Origin: Bacillota bacterium
GTDB taxonomy: Bacteria; Bacillota; Clostridia; Lachnospirales; Lachnospiraceae
DNA length: 64,000 nucleotides
Assembly: GCA_023442465.1 (NCBI GenBank)
Contig: JAEZZQ010000024.1
Location: 1 to 64,000, forward strand
Direction: 5' to 3'
In this document: in pieces, positions 32,557 to 42,260 of the stretch
Position numbering within the stretch: position 1 is the stretch's first letter
Layout: every line of letters starts with the position of its first letter
Translations under genes and position numbers: made by a program
The notes under the pieces: model-generated
The model's input: only the letters and a program-made list of their open reading frames with translations
Told to the model about the DNA's origin: nothing
The model's database searches: none

Positions 32557-33945
32557 TTAAAAAACTTCATTTCCCGGGAATGAAGGAATTCCTGCAAATC
32601 CCTTCGCCAAATCCTCGTCCGTAGGGACATAATCCGACATTTCTCCATTATGAAACTTCTCGTAGGCTACCATATCGAAATATCCGGTACCGGTAAGCCC
32701 GAATACAATGGTCTTTTCTTCGCCTGTCTCCTTGCATTTCAGCGCTTCGTCAATTGCAACTTTTATTGCATGAGAACTTTCCGGAGCAGGAAGGATACCT
32801 TCCACCCTTGCGAACTGCTCTGCTGCCTCGAAGACAGAGGTCTGCTCTACAGCCACCGCTTCTAATAAACCATCGTGGTACAATTGAGAAACGACAGAGC
32901 TCATTCCGTGATAACGTAAGCCTCCTGCATGATTCGGTGCAGGCATAAACCCGCTTCCCAGCGTATACATCTTCGCAAGCGGACATACCTTTCCCGTATC
33001 GCAGAAATCATATACATACTTTCCTCTCGTAAGGCTGGGGCAGGATGCCGGTTCTACCGCTATGATTCGATAATCCGCTTCACCCCTCAGTTTTTCCCCA
33101 ACAAAAGGGGAAATCAATCCGCCCAAGTTAGAGCCGCCGCCTGCACATCCTATGATAATATCCGGCTTAATATCGTATTTCTTGAGGGCCGCCTTCGTCT
33201 CCTCACCGATAATCGATTGATGCAAAAGCACCTGAGACAGCACGCTTCCAAGCACATAGCGATAACCCTCCATACTGGTAGCTGCCTCTACCGCTTCGGA
33301 AATCGCACAGCCGAGACTTCCGCCCGTTCCGGGGAACTCCTCCAGAATCTTACGGCCCACATCCGTCGTATCAGACGGAGAAGGCGTAACCTTCGCACCA
33401 TAGGTGCGCATCACTTCACGGCGAAACGGCTTCTGTTCGTAAGAAACCTTTACCATGTACACACGACAGTCCAAATCAAAGTACGAGCACGCCATGGAAA
33501 GGGCTGTTCCCCACTGTCCTGCTCCGGTCTCTGTCGTTACACCCTTTAAGCCTTGTTCCTTCGCATAATAAGCCTGTGCGATGGCGGAGTTTAATTTATG
33601 GCTTCCGCTTGTATTGTTTCCTTCGAATTTATAATAGATTTTCGCAGGCGTTCCCAGCTTTTTCTCCAGGCAATAGGCTCGAATGAGGGGCGCCGGACGA
33701 TACATCTTATAAAAGTTCCTGATTTCCTCGGGAATATCGATATAGGCATCCGTATCATTCAATTCCTGCCTTACTAACTCATCGCAGAACACGCCTTGAA
33801 GTTCCTCGAAGGTCATCGGCTTCAGGGTGCCTGGATTCAATAATGGTTCCGGTTTATTTTTCATATCTGCACGCACGTTATACCACTGCTTCGGCATCTC
33901 GCTCTCTTCCAGATATATTTTATACGGTATCTTCTTTTCTGACAT
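32557..33945 (-). CDS. trpB: TrpB2-type tryptophan synthase beta chain
   Basis: 462 residues, the length of the TrpB2 subgroup that works without the usual TrpA partner. It makes tryptophan from indole and serine with PLP. Visible: EIRNFYKMYRPAPLIRAYCLEKKL, PLP lysine in NTSGSHKLNSAIA, ETGAGQWGTALSMACS, the phosphate-binding GCAGGGSNLGG, and C-terminal VFGLTGTGYFDM. There is no trpA or other trp gene nearby, so it probably salvages indole. No T-box or other leader is visible in the 100-base upstream gap. Confidence 0.94.
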   Translation of the reverse strand: MSEKKIPYKIYLEESEMPKQWYNVRADMKNKPEPLLNPGTLKPMTFEELQGVFCDELVRQELNDTDAYIDIPEEIRNFYKMYRPAPLIRAYCLEKKLGTPAKIYYKFEGNNTSGSHKLNSAIAQAYYAKEQGLKGVTTETGAGQWGTALSMACSYFDLDCRVYMVKVSYEQKPFRREVMRTYGAKVTPSPSDTTDVGRKILEEFPGTGGSLGCAISEAVEAATSMEGYRYVLGSVLSQVLLHQSIIGEETKAALKKYDIKPDIIIGCAGGGSNLGGLISPFVGEKLRGEADYRIIAVEPASCPSLTRGKYVYDFCDTGKVCPLAKMYTLGSGFMPAPNHAGGLRYHGMSSVVSQLYHDGLLEAVAVEQTSVFEAAEQFARVEGILPAPESSHAIKVAIDEALKCKETGEEKTIVFGLTGTGYFDMVAYEKFHNGEMSDYVPTDEDLAKGFAGIPSFPGNEVF

Positions 33946-34049
33946 TTTATTTCTCCTCTCGGGACTTTATTGTTTTAGTGCAATACAGCGCAGCTTAAAT
34001 CAAGTTTATTAAAAGCAGCGCACAATGTCAACCTTTTTTGATGTTACTT

Positions 34050-35223
34050 TCAGAGTAAAATCTTTATTAAAATATTGCATAATAATAGAAATAATGATGT
34101 ATAGATTGAAAATAATGCAACTTTCACAGTAACAGGGTACCATACAATCATGTAACTCCACGTGGCTCCATTAAATAAAAATCCTGGTAAAGAATATACG
34201 ATACAGCTTATCAGAACAAAGATAATCAATATAACAGATATTTTTATAATAGATTGCGCAATATCCATAGCGTATGTCGTATTTGTATTACATAAGACTG
34301 CCACACCTGTTTTTTCATCTGGCCTAAATATAATAAATGAGGAAAAATTAGGATTGGAACCACTGTGAAGAATTTCCGTCCCCGCGTTATTGTATACTAT
34401 CCAGCCAGCAGCATAGGCCATTCCTTCTCCAAAAGTGTTCACACTCAGATTGGGATATTGTGATTGCGCAATTAATTTTGCATCCAGTAAAGATGATTTG
34501 TCTGTGTCCATCTGAAGCTTCAGCCATGTAGCCATATCATTGGCGCTCGAAATGATATAGCCCGCTGGTTTATTACCTTCATACCAAGGGGCATTGTAAT
34601 ACTGCGGCAGCAAGAAGCCTAATTTATATCCCGATGCCAATTGGGGTTCATTGGCTTTGCTTTTAAACATATAGGTACTGCTTAGTCCTGCGGCATCAAG
34701 CACATATTTTTGAATATAATCTTCATATTTTTTCCCCGAGGCTTTTTCAATAAGCAGTCCCAAAACATCATAATTAATGGTTGCATATTCGTATTTAGTA
34801 CCAGGCTTACTTACTAATTCCAGACCAACGACCGTTCTGACCGTCTTTTTGTAATTGCAGCACTCCGAGAGCTGTAAAAGCTTTACTGTTTGAAGCAAGT
34901 TGAAATAAAGTATCGGATGTAACTTTCTCGCCAGTTTCTATATTGGCATAACCGAATCCCGCTTTATATGCCGTTTCTTCGCCTTTGACAATAGCCACTG
35001 ATAATCCGGGAATCTTCCCTTGTCCCATTTTATTTATGATCAGTTTCTCAACTTCCGAAAAAAGGGTTCGCGTATCCGCGTCAATTTCGTTATTAGTCTG
35101 TCTGTCATTGGATTGAATGATCAGTTTAGCATTCCGAGATATAAACATATATCCGGAAATAAAAAGCAGAATTACTGTTATACTTATGATAAATATAGCT
35201 TTTTTTGAACTTTTGCTCCTCAT
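34050..35223 (-). pseudogene. Broken serine hydrolase (beta-lactamase/PBP4*-type)
   Basis: The 5' part (35223 to 34807; AGGAGG before ATG 35223) has a signal anchor and the start of a class-C beta-lactamase fold: GLSVAIVKGEETAYKAGFGYAN and the catalytic SxxK in QLASNSKAFTALGVLQLQ. It then runs out of frame. The 3' part (about 34830 to 34050), in another frame, resumes with GLELVSKPGTKYEYATINYDVLGLLIEKASG, the HSGSNPNFSS triad region and two C-terminal membrane segments. The normal stretch between LQLQ.DG and GLELVSKPG, around 60-100 residues including the HTSG-type region, is absent. So there is a deletion with a frameshift, and no active enzyme is expected. Confidence 0.88.
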
Positions 35224-35247
35224 TCCTTCCTCCTGATTTTTTATCAC

Positions 35248-35578
35248 TTTTTATTATTATCTAAGAAATGACGACTAAAAGCAACATGCAAAAACAGCAA
35301 TTAATGTATTCTGTGATTGTCGTATCACCAGCTCCAGAAAAACCGAAGGCTGCGGTGACGGGGTAAATCGTACGGAATCAGGAACTGGCAGCAACCAACC
35401 CCGCAAATGAATAACTCTCTGCAAAAATAAAGAGGAAAACATCCGGAGTTTTATTGCCCTGATTAAAAACATGAAGCATATGGATGAACTAGACAGACCG
35501 ATTGTGCCGGCTTCTGAGCGAATTGAAATCGGTGATATCCCCACAGATGCCGATAGTGTGAGGTGCCAACACATTTTT
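35248..35578. other. Intergenic stretch, possibly a decayed gene
   Basis: No intact gene with a ribosome site. On the plus strand, short frames such as ALIKNMKHMDELDRPIVPASE and RIEIGDIPTDADSVR look protein-like and lie around 35450-35560, suggesting a fragment of a lost gene, but I cannot name it. Confidence 0.35.
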
Positions 35579-37318
35579 CTACATCGCCATCTTCCCTTTC
35601 TGATTCTTTTTGTACTTCTTTCTCGCCGCTAAGAGCTCCGATATTTCCTCGGCAGAGGAATAGCTTTTCTCCCTATTGTCAGCCATGGCTGCCGTTACCG
35701 ACAATAGAGGAAAACGCTCCAGTTCCCCTTGTCTGTTCGGTGTTTCAATATATCCGTTTCTGCGGTCCTCCGGCGAATAATAGCCGTGTACCCTTTCCTC
35801 GTAATCCTTTATGATCCTCGAGCAAAGGTACTCGCAGTTATGATGCCTGAATATGGCTACGAAATCGTCACCGCCGATATGCCCCACAAAATCTTCTTCA
35901 GATATATTGCTCTTTAATATCTCGGCGAATTCCTTAATTGCCAGATCGCCCTTTCCAAAGCCATAAACGTCGTTAAAGGCTTTGAAATTATCCAAATCAA
36001 AATATACTACCGTATATTTTTCTTCACTGCGTATCGCCTTTTCGATTTCCTCTTCTATTAGGAGGTTCCCCGGCAGCTCCGTTAAAGGATTTTGTAATTT
36101 TGCTGCAGTTACTGCTATCTCTATCGTCTTTTGCAGAAGGTCCTTGACCGTCACTATCCCACCGTATTCTCCTGCGTTAGTCACCACTACGAAGTCGTAA
36201 AGGCATTCGTTTTCTCTTTCCATAGCACTGTTGGCAACGGCGCTGATGGATGACATGCGGTCAACCATCAAAAACCTCTTCTCCATGATAGAGCCTATTT
36301 TTTTCCTTTGATGAAGACTGAAACCGTATCTTCCTCCCAGACACTGGCTGAGCTTATCCCTCGTTACGATTCCCATAGACCTATTGTTATTATCGATTAC
36401 CGTCACTCCCTGAATATCGGGATTTTTATCGAACAACACAGCGACCTCCTCCACCATCATGTGGAAAGGAACCGTCTTTCCGAAGGTACTGATATTATCG
36501 ATGTAATATTTCTCCACCCCCATATGGATTCCGCTGTTTTTCCTCGCATTGCATTTTCTTATGATAGAAATCACTTGATGATCCAGCTTATCTATTACCT
36601 CTCCGGGACGCCCAAGCAAAAAGCCTTGTCCATAATGGACTCCAACTTCTATGAGCGCATCCAGTTCTTCCTCCGCTTCGATTCCTTCTGCAATCAAAAA
36701 CATTCCCAGACTGTCAGTAAGCCCCACCAGACTCTTTATCAGGGCGCGTTTCATTCCATCATTGTGAAGATTCTGAACTAATTTCCTATCCAGCTTTATA
36801 AAATGGGGCCTTATATCACAAATCAGGTTCAGTCCGGAATAGCAGGAGCCTACGTCATCCAGCGCGATTTCATACCCCTGCTCTTTATAGTGTGCAACTG
36901 TTGCCTGAAATGCTTCGCTTTCTTTTACCGAGCTGTTTTCCGTTATCTCTATAATTACCTGTTCCGAAGAAACATGGTAAGTATCCAAATGCTCCTTCGT
37001 AAATCCCTGCCGGAATTTTGCATCGTGCATTACAAGAGGGTTTACATTTAAAAACAGCTTTTTTTTATAACTTCTTGCTGAAAATAAGGTGCTTAAGGAC
37101 TTTGCCCTGCATAGCTTCTCCAGCTCCCAGATTCTTCCCTGCAGCACTGCCTGCTCGAACAGCACTTCTATATTTTCGATTGCAGAATCTCCTGTAATAC
37201 GGCTCAACGCCTCGAATCCCAGAATATCCCCGTCCCGCAGGGAGATAATCGGTTGAAATACCGACCTTATCCTCTTCTCTTCTATGATGTTGTCCAATTC
37301 CAGCTTCCAGTCTACCAT
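35579..37318 (-). CDS. EAL-CBS-degenerate GGDEF c-di-GMP protein
   Basis: About 579 residues from ATG 37318 (AGAGG 10 bases upstream). An EAL domain (about 15-245) has FEALSR, NVNP, EITE, LDDVG, KLDRKLV and EGIE, i.e. the metal and general-base residues needed to hydrolyse c-di-GMP. A paired CBS region (about 265-390) follows, then a C-terminal GGDEF domain in which the active-site loop reads HIGGDDF, so its cyclase activity is doubtful and it may instead bind GTP as an activator. The order EAL-CBS-GGDEF is known in Firmicutes. It starts 14 bases after the HD gene and shares its transcript. Confidence 0.93.
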   Translation of the reverse strand: MVDWKLELDNIIEEKRIRSVFQPIISLRDGDILGFEALSRITGDSAIENIEVLFEQAVLQGRIWELEKLCRAKSLSTLFSARSYKKKLFLNVNPLVMHDAKFRQGFTKEHLDTYHVSSEQVIIEITENSSVKESEAFQATVAHYKEQGYEIALDDVGSCYSGLNLICDIRPHFIKLDRKLVQNLHNDGMKRALIKSLVGLTDSLGMFLIAEGIEAEEELDALIEVGVHYGQGFLLGRPGEVIDKLDHQVISIIRKCNARKNSGIHMGVEKYYIDNISTFGKTVPFHMMVEEVAVLFDKNPDIQGVTVIDNNNRSMGIVTRDKLSQCLGGRYGFSLHQRKKIGSIMEKRFLMVDRMSSISAVANSAMERENECLYDFVVVTNAGEYGGIVTVKDLLQKTIEIAVTAAKLQNPLTELPGNLLIEEEIEKAIRSEEKYTVVYFDLDNFKAFNDVYGFGKGDLAIKEFAEILKSNISEEDFVGHIGGDDFVAIFRHHNCEYLCSRIIKDYEERVHGYYSPEDRRNGYIETPNRQGELERFPLLSVTAAMADNREKSYSSAEEISELLAARKKYKKNQKGKMAM

Positions 37319-37332
37319 CTTCGCTTTGCCTC

Positions 37333-37998
37333 TCAACAGATTTTATTACCGTTTGCATTTAATTTGAACTGCATACCGAGGATTTCCGATGCTCTTTTGC
37401 ACATCAGCATTCTTTGCAGGAATATTTCAAAATAATCCATAATAGAACAGATTTCTTCGTCTAATTCTATGTTCAGACGAATAGTCTTTTTGTCCGCATG
37501 GATTTCCAGTTCTGAAGATATGGCTGCATAGTTTACTCTATCGTGTTTGTCAAAAGTAGAAATGTTCTGATTTCTCACTCTGTTTCTCCGCACATCGGTC
37601 TTATCCGCCAATATCAACGCCGCCGATACCTCGTCCACCGCCATCCCGGTGCTCTCGTCATGCTGCCCTATAGCGCTTACTACCACCGCTATATCTTTAT
37701 AATCCATTCCCATATCGAGCAGTATCTGAAACGCCATCAGGGCGCCGCTGTGAGCATGATCCGAACGGTTTATGCTGTTGCCGATGTCGTGCATATATCC
37801 TGCTATCTTAGCCAGTTCGATAATATTTTTCCCATAGCCCGATTCCCTCAGTATCTTTCCCGCCGTCTCCGCTACCTTCGCCGCGTGGCGCTCCGAATGC
37901 TCTGTATATCCCATAGTTCCGAGGGTATCATTGCCTTTCTTTATATAGGCATTAATTTCCTCAGAGTCTTTTATCATCTTATATGTGACCTGCTTCAA
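37333..37998 (-). CDS. HD-domain phosphohydrolase
   Basis: 221 residues if started at TTG 37998 (AAAGGAGA 9 bases upstream); ATG 37977 is an alternative. The HD motif is in IAGYMHDIGNSINRSDHAHSG, with further ligands in EHSERHAAKVA and IGQHDESTG. It belongs to the general HD superfamily of nucleotide phosphohydrolases and lacks the GYP part, so c-di-GMP activity is not implied. First gene of a two-gene operon with the EAL protein. Substrate unknown. Confidence 0.85.
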   Translation of the reverse strand: MKQVTYKMIKDSEEINAYIKKGNDTLGTMGYTEHSERHAAKVAETAGKILRESGYGKNIIELAKIAGYMHDIGNSINRSDHAHSGALMAFQILLDMGMDYKDIAVVVSAIGQHDESTGMAVDEVSAALILADKTDVRRNRVRNQNISTFDKHDRVNYAAISSELEIHADKKTIRLNIELDEEICSIMDYFEIFLQRMLMCKRASEILGMQFKLNANGNKIC

Positions 37999-38151
37999 TA
38001 TTATCTTATCTCCTTTGCATTTCTTTATGAGCGTTCTTTATTCAATGAGTGTATTCACTCATTTCATCCCATAGATGTTATTATTTCCCATCGTAATATA
38101 TTTATTTTTTTGCAGCTATCCTTCTTATCTTAAGATTGGGTAAAATCCATG

Positions 38152-38178
38152 TAAAAAAGAGAGCGGTAATACGCTCTC
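38152..38178 (-). terminator. Terminator of the GGDEF gene
   Basis: GAGAGCG/CGCTCTC stem with a six-base loop and six T on the minus strand, immediately after the stop at 38179. Confidence 0.85.
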
Positions 38179-39375
38179 CTATTCCCCATATACCTTAACA
38201 CAATTTCTTCCGGCCCTCTTCGCTTCGTACAATGCTTCATCCGCCTTGCAGATAAAGCCGCGCATTTCCGAATTGTCTGCGCTTCCCGGAATCTCTGTGT
38301 ACACCCCTATACTGACCGTAAGGAATCCCTGTGCCGTATCCTGCCTTTCAAAATGACTCTGTTCCACCGTTTCCCGCAGGTTCTCGGCGTAAGCAAGGGC
38401 CTGTTCCTTTGTGCAGCCGAAGACAAAGATTACAAATTCCTCCCCGCCATAGCGAACAATTTTCGCCGCCTCGGCAGGAAGACACTTTTTCATGATCCTC
38501 GATATTTTTACAAGGCACTCGTCGCCTTGCTGATGTCCGTATGTATCGTTATATTGCTTGAAATAATCTATATCCAGCATCAGACAGGCTAACGGCTTTT
38601 TCTCCATCTTATCGATGCTGTCATGGAAGCGCAGATGAACGATTTCCGCCAAATAACGCCTATTATATAATCCGGTCAGACTGTCCACGATGATTTCCCG
38701 ATTCAGGCGCTCATTGGCCATAGAAAGTTCCTTGTTCTGTTCGTCAATAATTTTCTGATTCTTATAGTTTCTCGCTCTATACCAATTGAAATAAACGGAG
38801 ACCGCCACGGAAATGACTGCAATAAAAAAACCGTTCATCCTCTGGTAAAAAATATTTTCTTCCCCGACAGGAGCAGGAAAATAGGGAAGTCCTGCACTGA
38901 ATACTACAAAGGCCGATGAAAAAGTCAGAATGCTCTGCCATGGCTCCAGCACAGCCAGCGCCGCAATCATCAAAAGTATATAAGTATATACTGTCAGACC
39001 GTCCCCCCGGAAGCGGTCGAACAAAGTGACCCCGCCGGCCCACATCACGGTAAACATCACATAGATAAATCCCAGGTTTCTATATAAGATATACTGCTTG
39101 ATTTTTTTCACTTCCCACAGAATATCCAGTCCAATAAAAGCCACCGTCACAGCCAGCATGCCCGCATACAAAAGAAGATATCCTACTTCCGTTTCCGCAC
39201 TGAAAATGCCCTTCGCTTTCCTTGCCGATAGAAATATCAGTCCGAATTCGCATACACAGATAATGAGCCGCATAATATGATACGACTGCTTCGAATAGTA
39301 AAATAATTCTTCCTCTACGTCTTTTCCATACCTTCCGCCCGGACACAAGCCTAAATACGTTAAAGCTTTTTTCAT
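38179..39375 (-). CDS. Membrane diguanylate cyclase (GGDEF)
   Basis: About 398 residues from ATG 39375 (GGGAGA 7 bases upstream); the open frame continues 63 codons upstream through a terminator hairpin and a dispersed repeat, so that part is not coding. Six or so membrane segments (about 30-210) are followed by a helical linker and a GGDEF domain with DSLTGLYNRRYL, LDIDYFKQYNDTYGHQQGD and the active motif RYGGEEF. It should synthesise c-di-GMP from GTP. No RxxD inhibitory site is obvious. The membrane part has no recognised ligand. Confidence 0.93.
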   Translation of the reverse strand: MKKALTYLGLCPGGRYGKDVEEELFYYSKQSYHIMRLIICVCEFGLIFLSARKAKGIFSAETEVGYLLLYAGMLAVTVAFIGLDILWEVKKIKQYILYRNLGFIYVMFTVMWAGGVTLFDRFRGDGLTVYTYILLMIAALAVLEPWQSILTFSSAFVVFSAGLPYFPAPVGEENIFYQRMNGFFIAVISVAVSVYFNWYRARNYKNQKIIDEQNKELSMANERLNREIIVDSLTGLYNRRYLAEIVHLRFHDSIDKMEKKPLACLMLDIDYFKQYNDTYGHQQGDECLVKISRIMKKCLPAEAAKIVRYGGEEFVIFVFGCTKEQALAYAENLRETVEQSHFERQDTAQGFLTVSIGVYTEIPGSADNSEMRGFICKADEALYEAKRAGRNCVKVYGE

Positions 39376-39406
39376 GTAATTCTCCCTGACTCTTACCGTC
39401 TTTTTA

Positions 39407-39456
39407 CACAAAAAGACATATAAAACCAGCCTTCCGGTTTCACATGTCTTTTGTAT
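39407..39456 (-). terminator. Hairpin terminator after the GH13 gene
   Basis: AAAAGACAT (39411-39419) pairs with ATGTCTTTT (39444-39452), extended by an inner TAAAACC/GGTTTCA-like pairing, with T-run on the minus strand. It separates the GH13 gene from the GGDEF gene. Confidence 0.8.
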
Positions 39457-39482
39457 TGCTGAAATTATATGTATTATTTTTG

Positions 39483-39575
39483 TACAGCAAAAGTGTTCTT
39501 CACACACTTCCGCAGCCAAATACTTTGGCAGCACAGCCTTTGCTCTGCGCGCGTAGCTGCTCATCTATCTGTTAT
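39483..39575. repeat. Dispersed branched-hairpin repeat, copy C
   Basis: AGCAAAAGTG pairs imperfectly with CAGCCTTTGCT as outer arms; inner GCCAAA-TAC-TTTGGC is a perfect 6-bp hairpin; the tail CTGCGCGCGTAGCTGCTCATCTATC matches copies A, B and D. It ends 9 bases before the GH13 stop. Confidence 0.8.
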
Positions 39576-39583
39576 CCCAACTC

Positions 39584-41269
39584 TTATAATATCTCAATTA
39601 CCGCCGCACCGCAAGAGGGAAGCATTAGCCTGCCGCCTTCTCCTATGCCCTTTATTTCTATGCTTTCCATGTTACAGAGCAACATTTCCCCCGTTTCGTC
39701 CACTGTGAGCGCGGCTTCCGTTTCCCCAAAATTCGCCGCAACGAGGATTCGCCGGCCTTCTGCCTGTCTATAGTAAGCGAATATCATTTCCTCCGACTCG
39801 AAGGCCGGCTGAAAATCTCCGTAGGTAAATATTTCCCTGTAAGCCTCTGACTTTCTAAGAGCTATCAGTTTTTTATAGTAAGAGAGCACGGAATTTGCAT
39901 CCTTCTCCTGCGCCTCCACATTGATTTCCTTATAGCCCGGGTTTACCTTAAGCCATGCAGTCCCTTCCGTAAACCCTGCGTTGTCCGCCCCGCTCCACTG
40001 CATCGGGGTTCTTGCATTGTCCCTGCTGTGTCTGAAGCATGCCATAAGGGCTTCCTTATCCGATAAGCCGGCTTTCCTCGCAAGTTCATACTGATTTATG
40101 GTATCAATATCATTATATTCCTCGATACTGTCCATCATGCAATTTTTCATACCGATCTCTTGTCCCTGGTAGAGGAACGGCAGTCCCCTTAACAAAATGC
40201 TGGTGGTGGCAAGCATCTTGGTACCGTTGTCGTTTTGCGCATGCTTTGGAAGATAGGTACATGCCCCCCGGGGCTCGTCGTGATTCTCTATAATATTCGC
40301 TAAAAAGCCGGTATTCTTACATTCCTTTTGAGAAGTATACAGCACCTCTCTCCATTTTCTAAAGTCGAACTCCGGCGCATCATACCAGCCGTGTTCTCCG
40401 AAGGTTACAGAAAGCGGTGAAAAGTCGAACATAGTAGAAAAATGTCCTTCTTCTCCGATGAATTCCCTAAGCTCGTCCTCTTTCATATTAAATACTTCCG
40501 CTACTGTAAACGCATGGTGCTTTTCGAAGGTTTCCCTCTTCAGCTCCTGAAGAAAGCCGCCTACTCCCTCCGCTTCCTCCACCATTTTCGTACATGTGAC
40601 CAGACCGTCATCTCCGTCAGGCTCATAAGAAGGGAAGCTTAGCACCTTCTTTATATTGATGATCGCATCGATACGAAAACCTGCCAGTCCCTTATCCAGC
40701 CACCAATTGATCATCTGATACAGTTCTTTTCGTACCGTTGGGTTTTCCCAGTTCAAATCGGGCTGTTCCTTGGCGAATAAATGGAGGTAGTATAAATCCG
40801 TTCCTTCCACCTGCTGCCATACGCTGCCTCCGAAATAGGAGCGGTAATTGCTGGGCGGATTCCCGCCTCTGCCCTTTTCAAAATAAAAATAATCCGCATA
40901 TTCACCATAAGGATCCGCAAGTGCCTTCTGGAACCATTCATGCTTATCGGAGCAGTGATTGATCACCAAATCCATAAGGATATACATGTCCCTCTTTTTC
41001 GCTTCTAAAAGGAGCTCATCAAAGTCCTCCATCGTTCCAAATACCGGGTCAATCTTATAATAATCCGAAATATCGTAGCCCTGATCCACGAAAGGAGACT
41101 GGTAAAGAGGAGAAATCCATATGATATCGATTCCCAGCTCCTTCAAATAATCCAATTTCTCAATGATACCTCTGATATCCCCGATTCCGTCACCGTCAGT
41201 ATCGTTAAAGCTCTTAGGGTATATCTGGTATGCTACTTTTTCATGCCACCACTGTTTTTTCATATTCAT
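39584..41269 (-). CDS. GH13 alpha-glucosidase (oligo-1,6-glucosidase type)
   Basis: 561 residues, cytoplasmic (no signal peptide). GH13 motifs: DLVINHCSDKHEWF, catalytic nucleophile Asp in GLAGFRIDAIINIKK, acid/base Glu in FTVAEVFNM and the third acid in IIENHDEPRG; QGDGIGD-type start DTDGDGIGDIRGI and RDNARTPMQWSG are typical of the oligo-1,6-glucosidase/alpha-glucosidase group. It hydrolyses alpha-linked gluco-oligosaccharides such as isomaltose or maltose. An AraC regulator lies 70 bases upstream on the same strand and may control it. Confidence 0.94.
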   Translation of the reverse strand: MNMKKQWWHEKVAYQIYPKSFNDTDGDGIGDIRGIIEKLDYLKELGIDIIWISPLYQSPFVDQGYDISDYYKIDPVFGTMEDFDELLLEAKKRDMYILMDLVINHCSDKHEWFQKALADPYGEYADYFYFEKGRGGNPPSNYRSYFGGSVWQQVEGTDLYYLHLFAKEQPDLNWENPTVRKELYQMINWWLDKGLAGFRIDAIINIKKVLSFPSYEPDGDDGLVTCTKMVEEAEGVGGFLQELKRETFEKHHAFTVAEVFNMKEDELREFIGEEGHFSTMFDFSPLSVTFGEHGWYDAPEFDFRKWREVLYTSQKECKNTGFLANIIENHDEPRGACTYLPKHAQNDNGTKMLATTSILLRGLPFLYQGQEIGMKNCMMDSIEEYNDIDTINQYELARKAGLSDKEALMACFRHSRDNARTPMQWSGADNAGFTEGTAWLKVNPGYKEINVEAQEKDANSVLSYYKKLIALRKSEAYREIFTYGDFQPAFESEEMIFAYYRQAEGRRILVAANFGETEAALTVDETGEMLLCNMESIEIKGIGEGGRLMLPSCGAAVIEIL

Positions 41270-41339
41270 GTAAGTAACCTTGCCTTTCTTCTAGTCTGTA
41301 AGCTTAATTACATTATATGAACACATATCTTATCATTCT

Positions 41340-42242
41340 TTATCTATTCTGACTAATTATTACACTATTTTGACTTTTCAATCTGTATTCAGAGGGGGAT
41401 AACCCTTTTTGCTCTCTAAAGCGCTTAATAAAATATCCTATATTATCATAGCCGCATTCCATGGCGATATCTATAATCTTTCGGTCTGTCTGCTGGAGAT
41501 AGCGCGCCGCCTTCTCGATTCTTACCTCATTGACATACGTGGTGGGCGTCTTTCCCGTAATTTTTTTGAAATACCGGCAAAAGTACTGCTCGTTGATACC
41601 GATGAGCTGAGCCATATCCTTGCCTGTAATCCGTCTATTATAATGCTCCTGGATGAATCCAAGGACTTTTTTTACATTATTGATCTTCTCACTGTTATAA
41701 TCGCCGGTATTTTCCATGTTGATAAAGCTTCCGCTCTCATAAAGATAAGCCAGCATTTCATACAAATATGCCTTAGCCTTCATGCAAGAAGCCGGATTAT
41801 CTTTTTCTGCCTCTGAAAGCACCGCTTCATAGAGACGTTTCAGCTCTTCCCATATCGGATCATCGGCCGTAACAATTTGAGGGAACTGCATGCGTTTTTC
41901 CAAAAGAGGGGTTATAATCTGCAGCTGTACGCCGTCCAATTGTTCAAAGCTGAGCATCTTCATATCGAATACCATCGCATTCTCCAGACCGCCCGGCTCT
42001 CCCTCTATGGAATGGATGTCGCCCGCTCCCACAAATAAAATGACCGGGCCTTGCAGCTTATATTTTTTCATATTGACGTTCACGCTGAATCTGCCGCTCA
42101 CAAGGTAAATGATTTCCGTTTCCTCATGCCAGTGAAGCTTTACCGCAAACCGCTCCTGCGCCTTCTGCCAATAATATACGGCAAGAGGAAACTTCACCGT
42201 TCCGTGCACCATGTCCTCTTTCAAACCGACCTTATTCATCAT
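41340..42242 (-). CDS. AraC-family regulator with N-terminal cupin
   Basis: 300 residues. N-terminal sugar-sensing cupin (about 20-140; KLHWHEETEIIYLVSGRFSVN), C-terminal pair of helix-turn-helix motifs (about 195-295; ITGKDMAQLIGINEQYFCRYFKKITGKTPTTYV and IIDIAMECGYDNIGYFIKRFREQKGLSPSEYR). It is placed between an SBP-GGDEF gene and the GH13 gene. Most likely a sugar-responsive activator of the glucosidase gene. Confidence 0.93.
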   Translation of the reverse strand: MMNKVGLKEDMVHGTVKFPLAVYYWQKAQERFAVKLHWHEETEIIYLVSGRFSVNVNMKKYKLQGPVILFVGAGDIHSIEGEPGGLENAMVFDMKMLSFEQLDGVQLQIITPLLEKRMQFPQIVTADDPIWEELKRLYEAVLSEAEKDNPASCMKAKAYLYEMLAYLYESGSFINMENTGDYNSEKINNVKKVLGFIQEHYNRRITGKDMAQLIGINEQYFCRYFKKITGKTPTTYVNEVRIEKAARYLQQTDRKIIDIAMECGYDNIGYFIKRFREQKGLSPSEYRLKSQNSVIISQNR

Positions 42243-42260
42243 TCTTCCTCTTCCCGATTC

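Noticed and set aside
32929..33549. 206-residue frame opposite trpB
   Set aside because: Antisense to highly conserved TrpB2 sequence, with no ribosome site and no family motifs.
33946..34049. Possible T-box or trp leader before trpB
   Set aside because: The gap is only about 100 bases and shows no T-box consensus or leader peptide.
39376..39564. 63-codon N-terminal extension of the GGDEF protein
   Set aside because: It crosses a terminator hairpin and dispersed repeat copy C; ATG 39375 has a good ribosome site.
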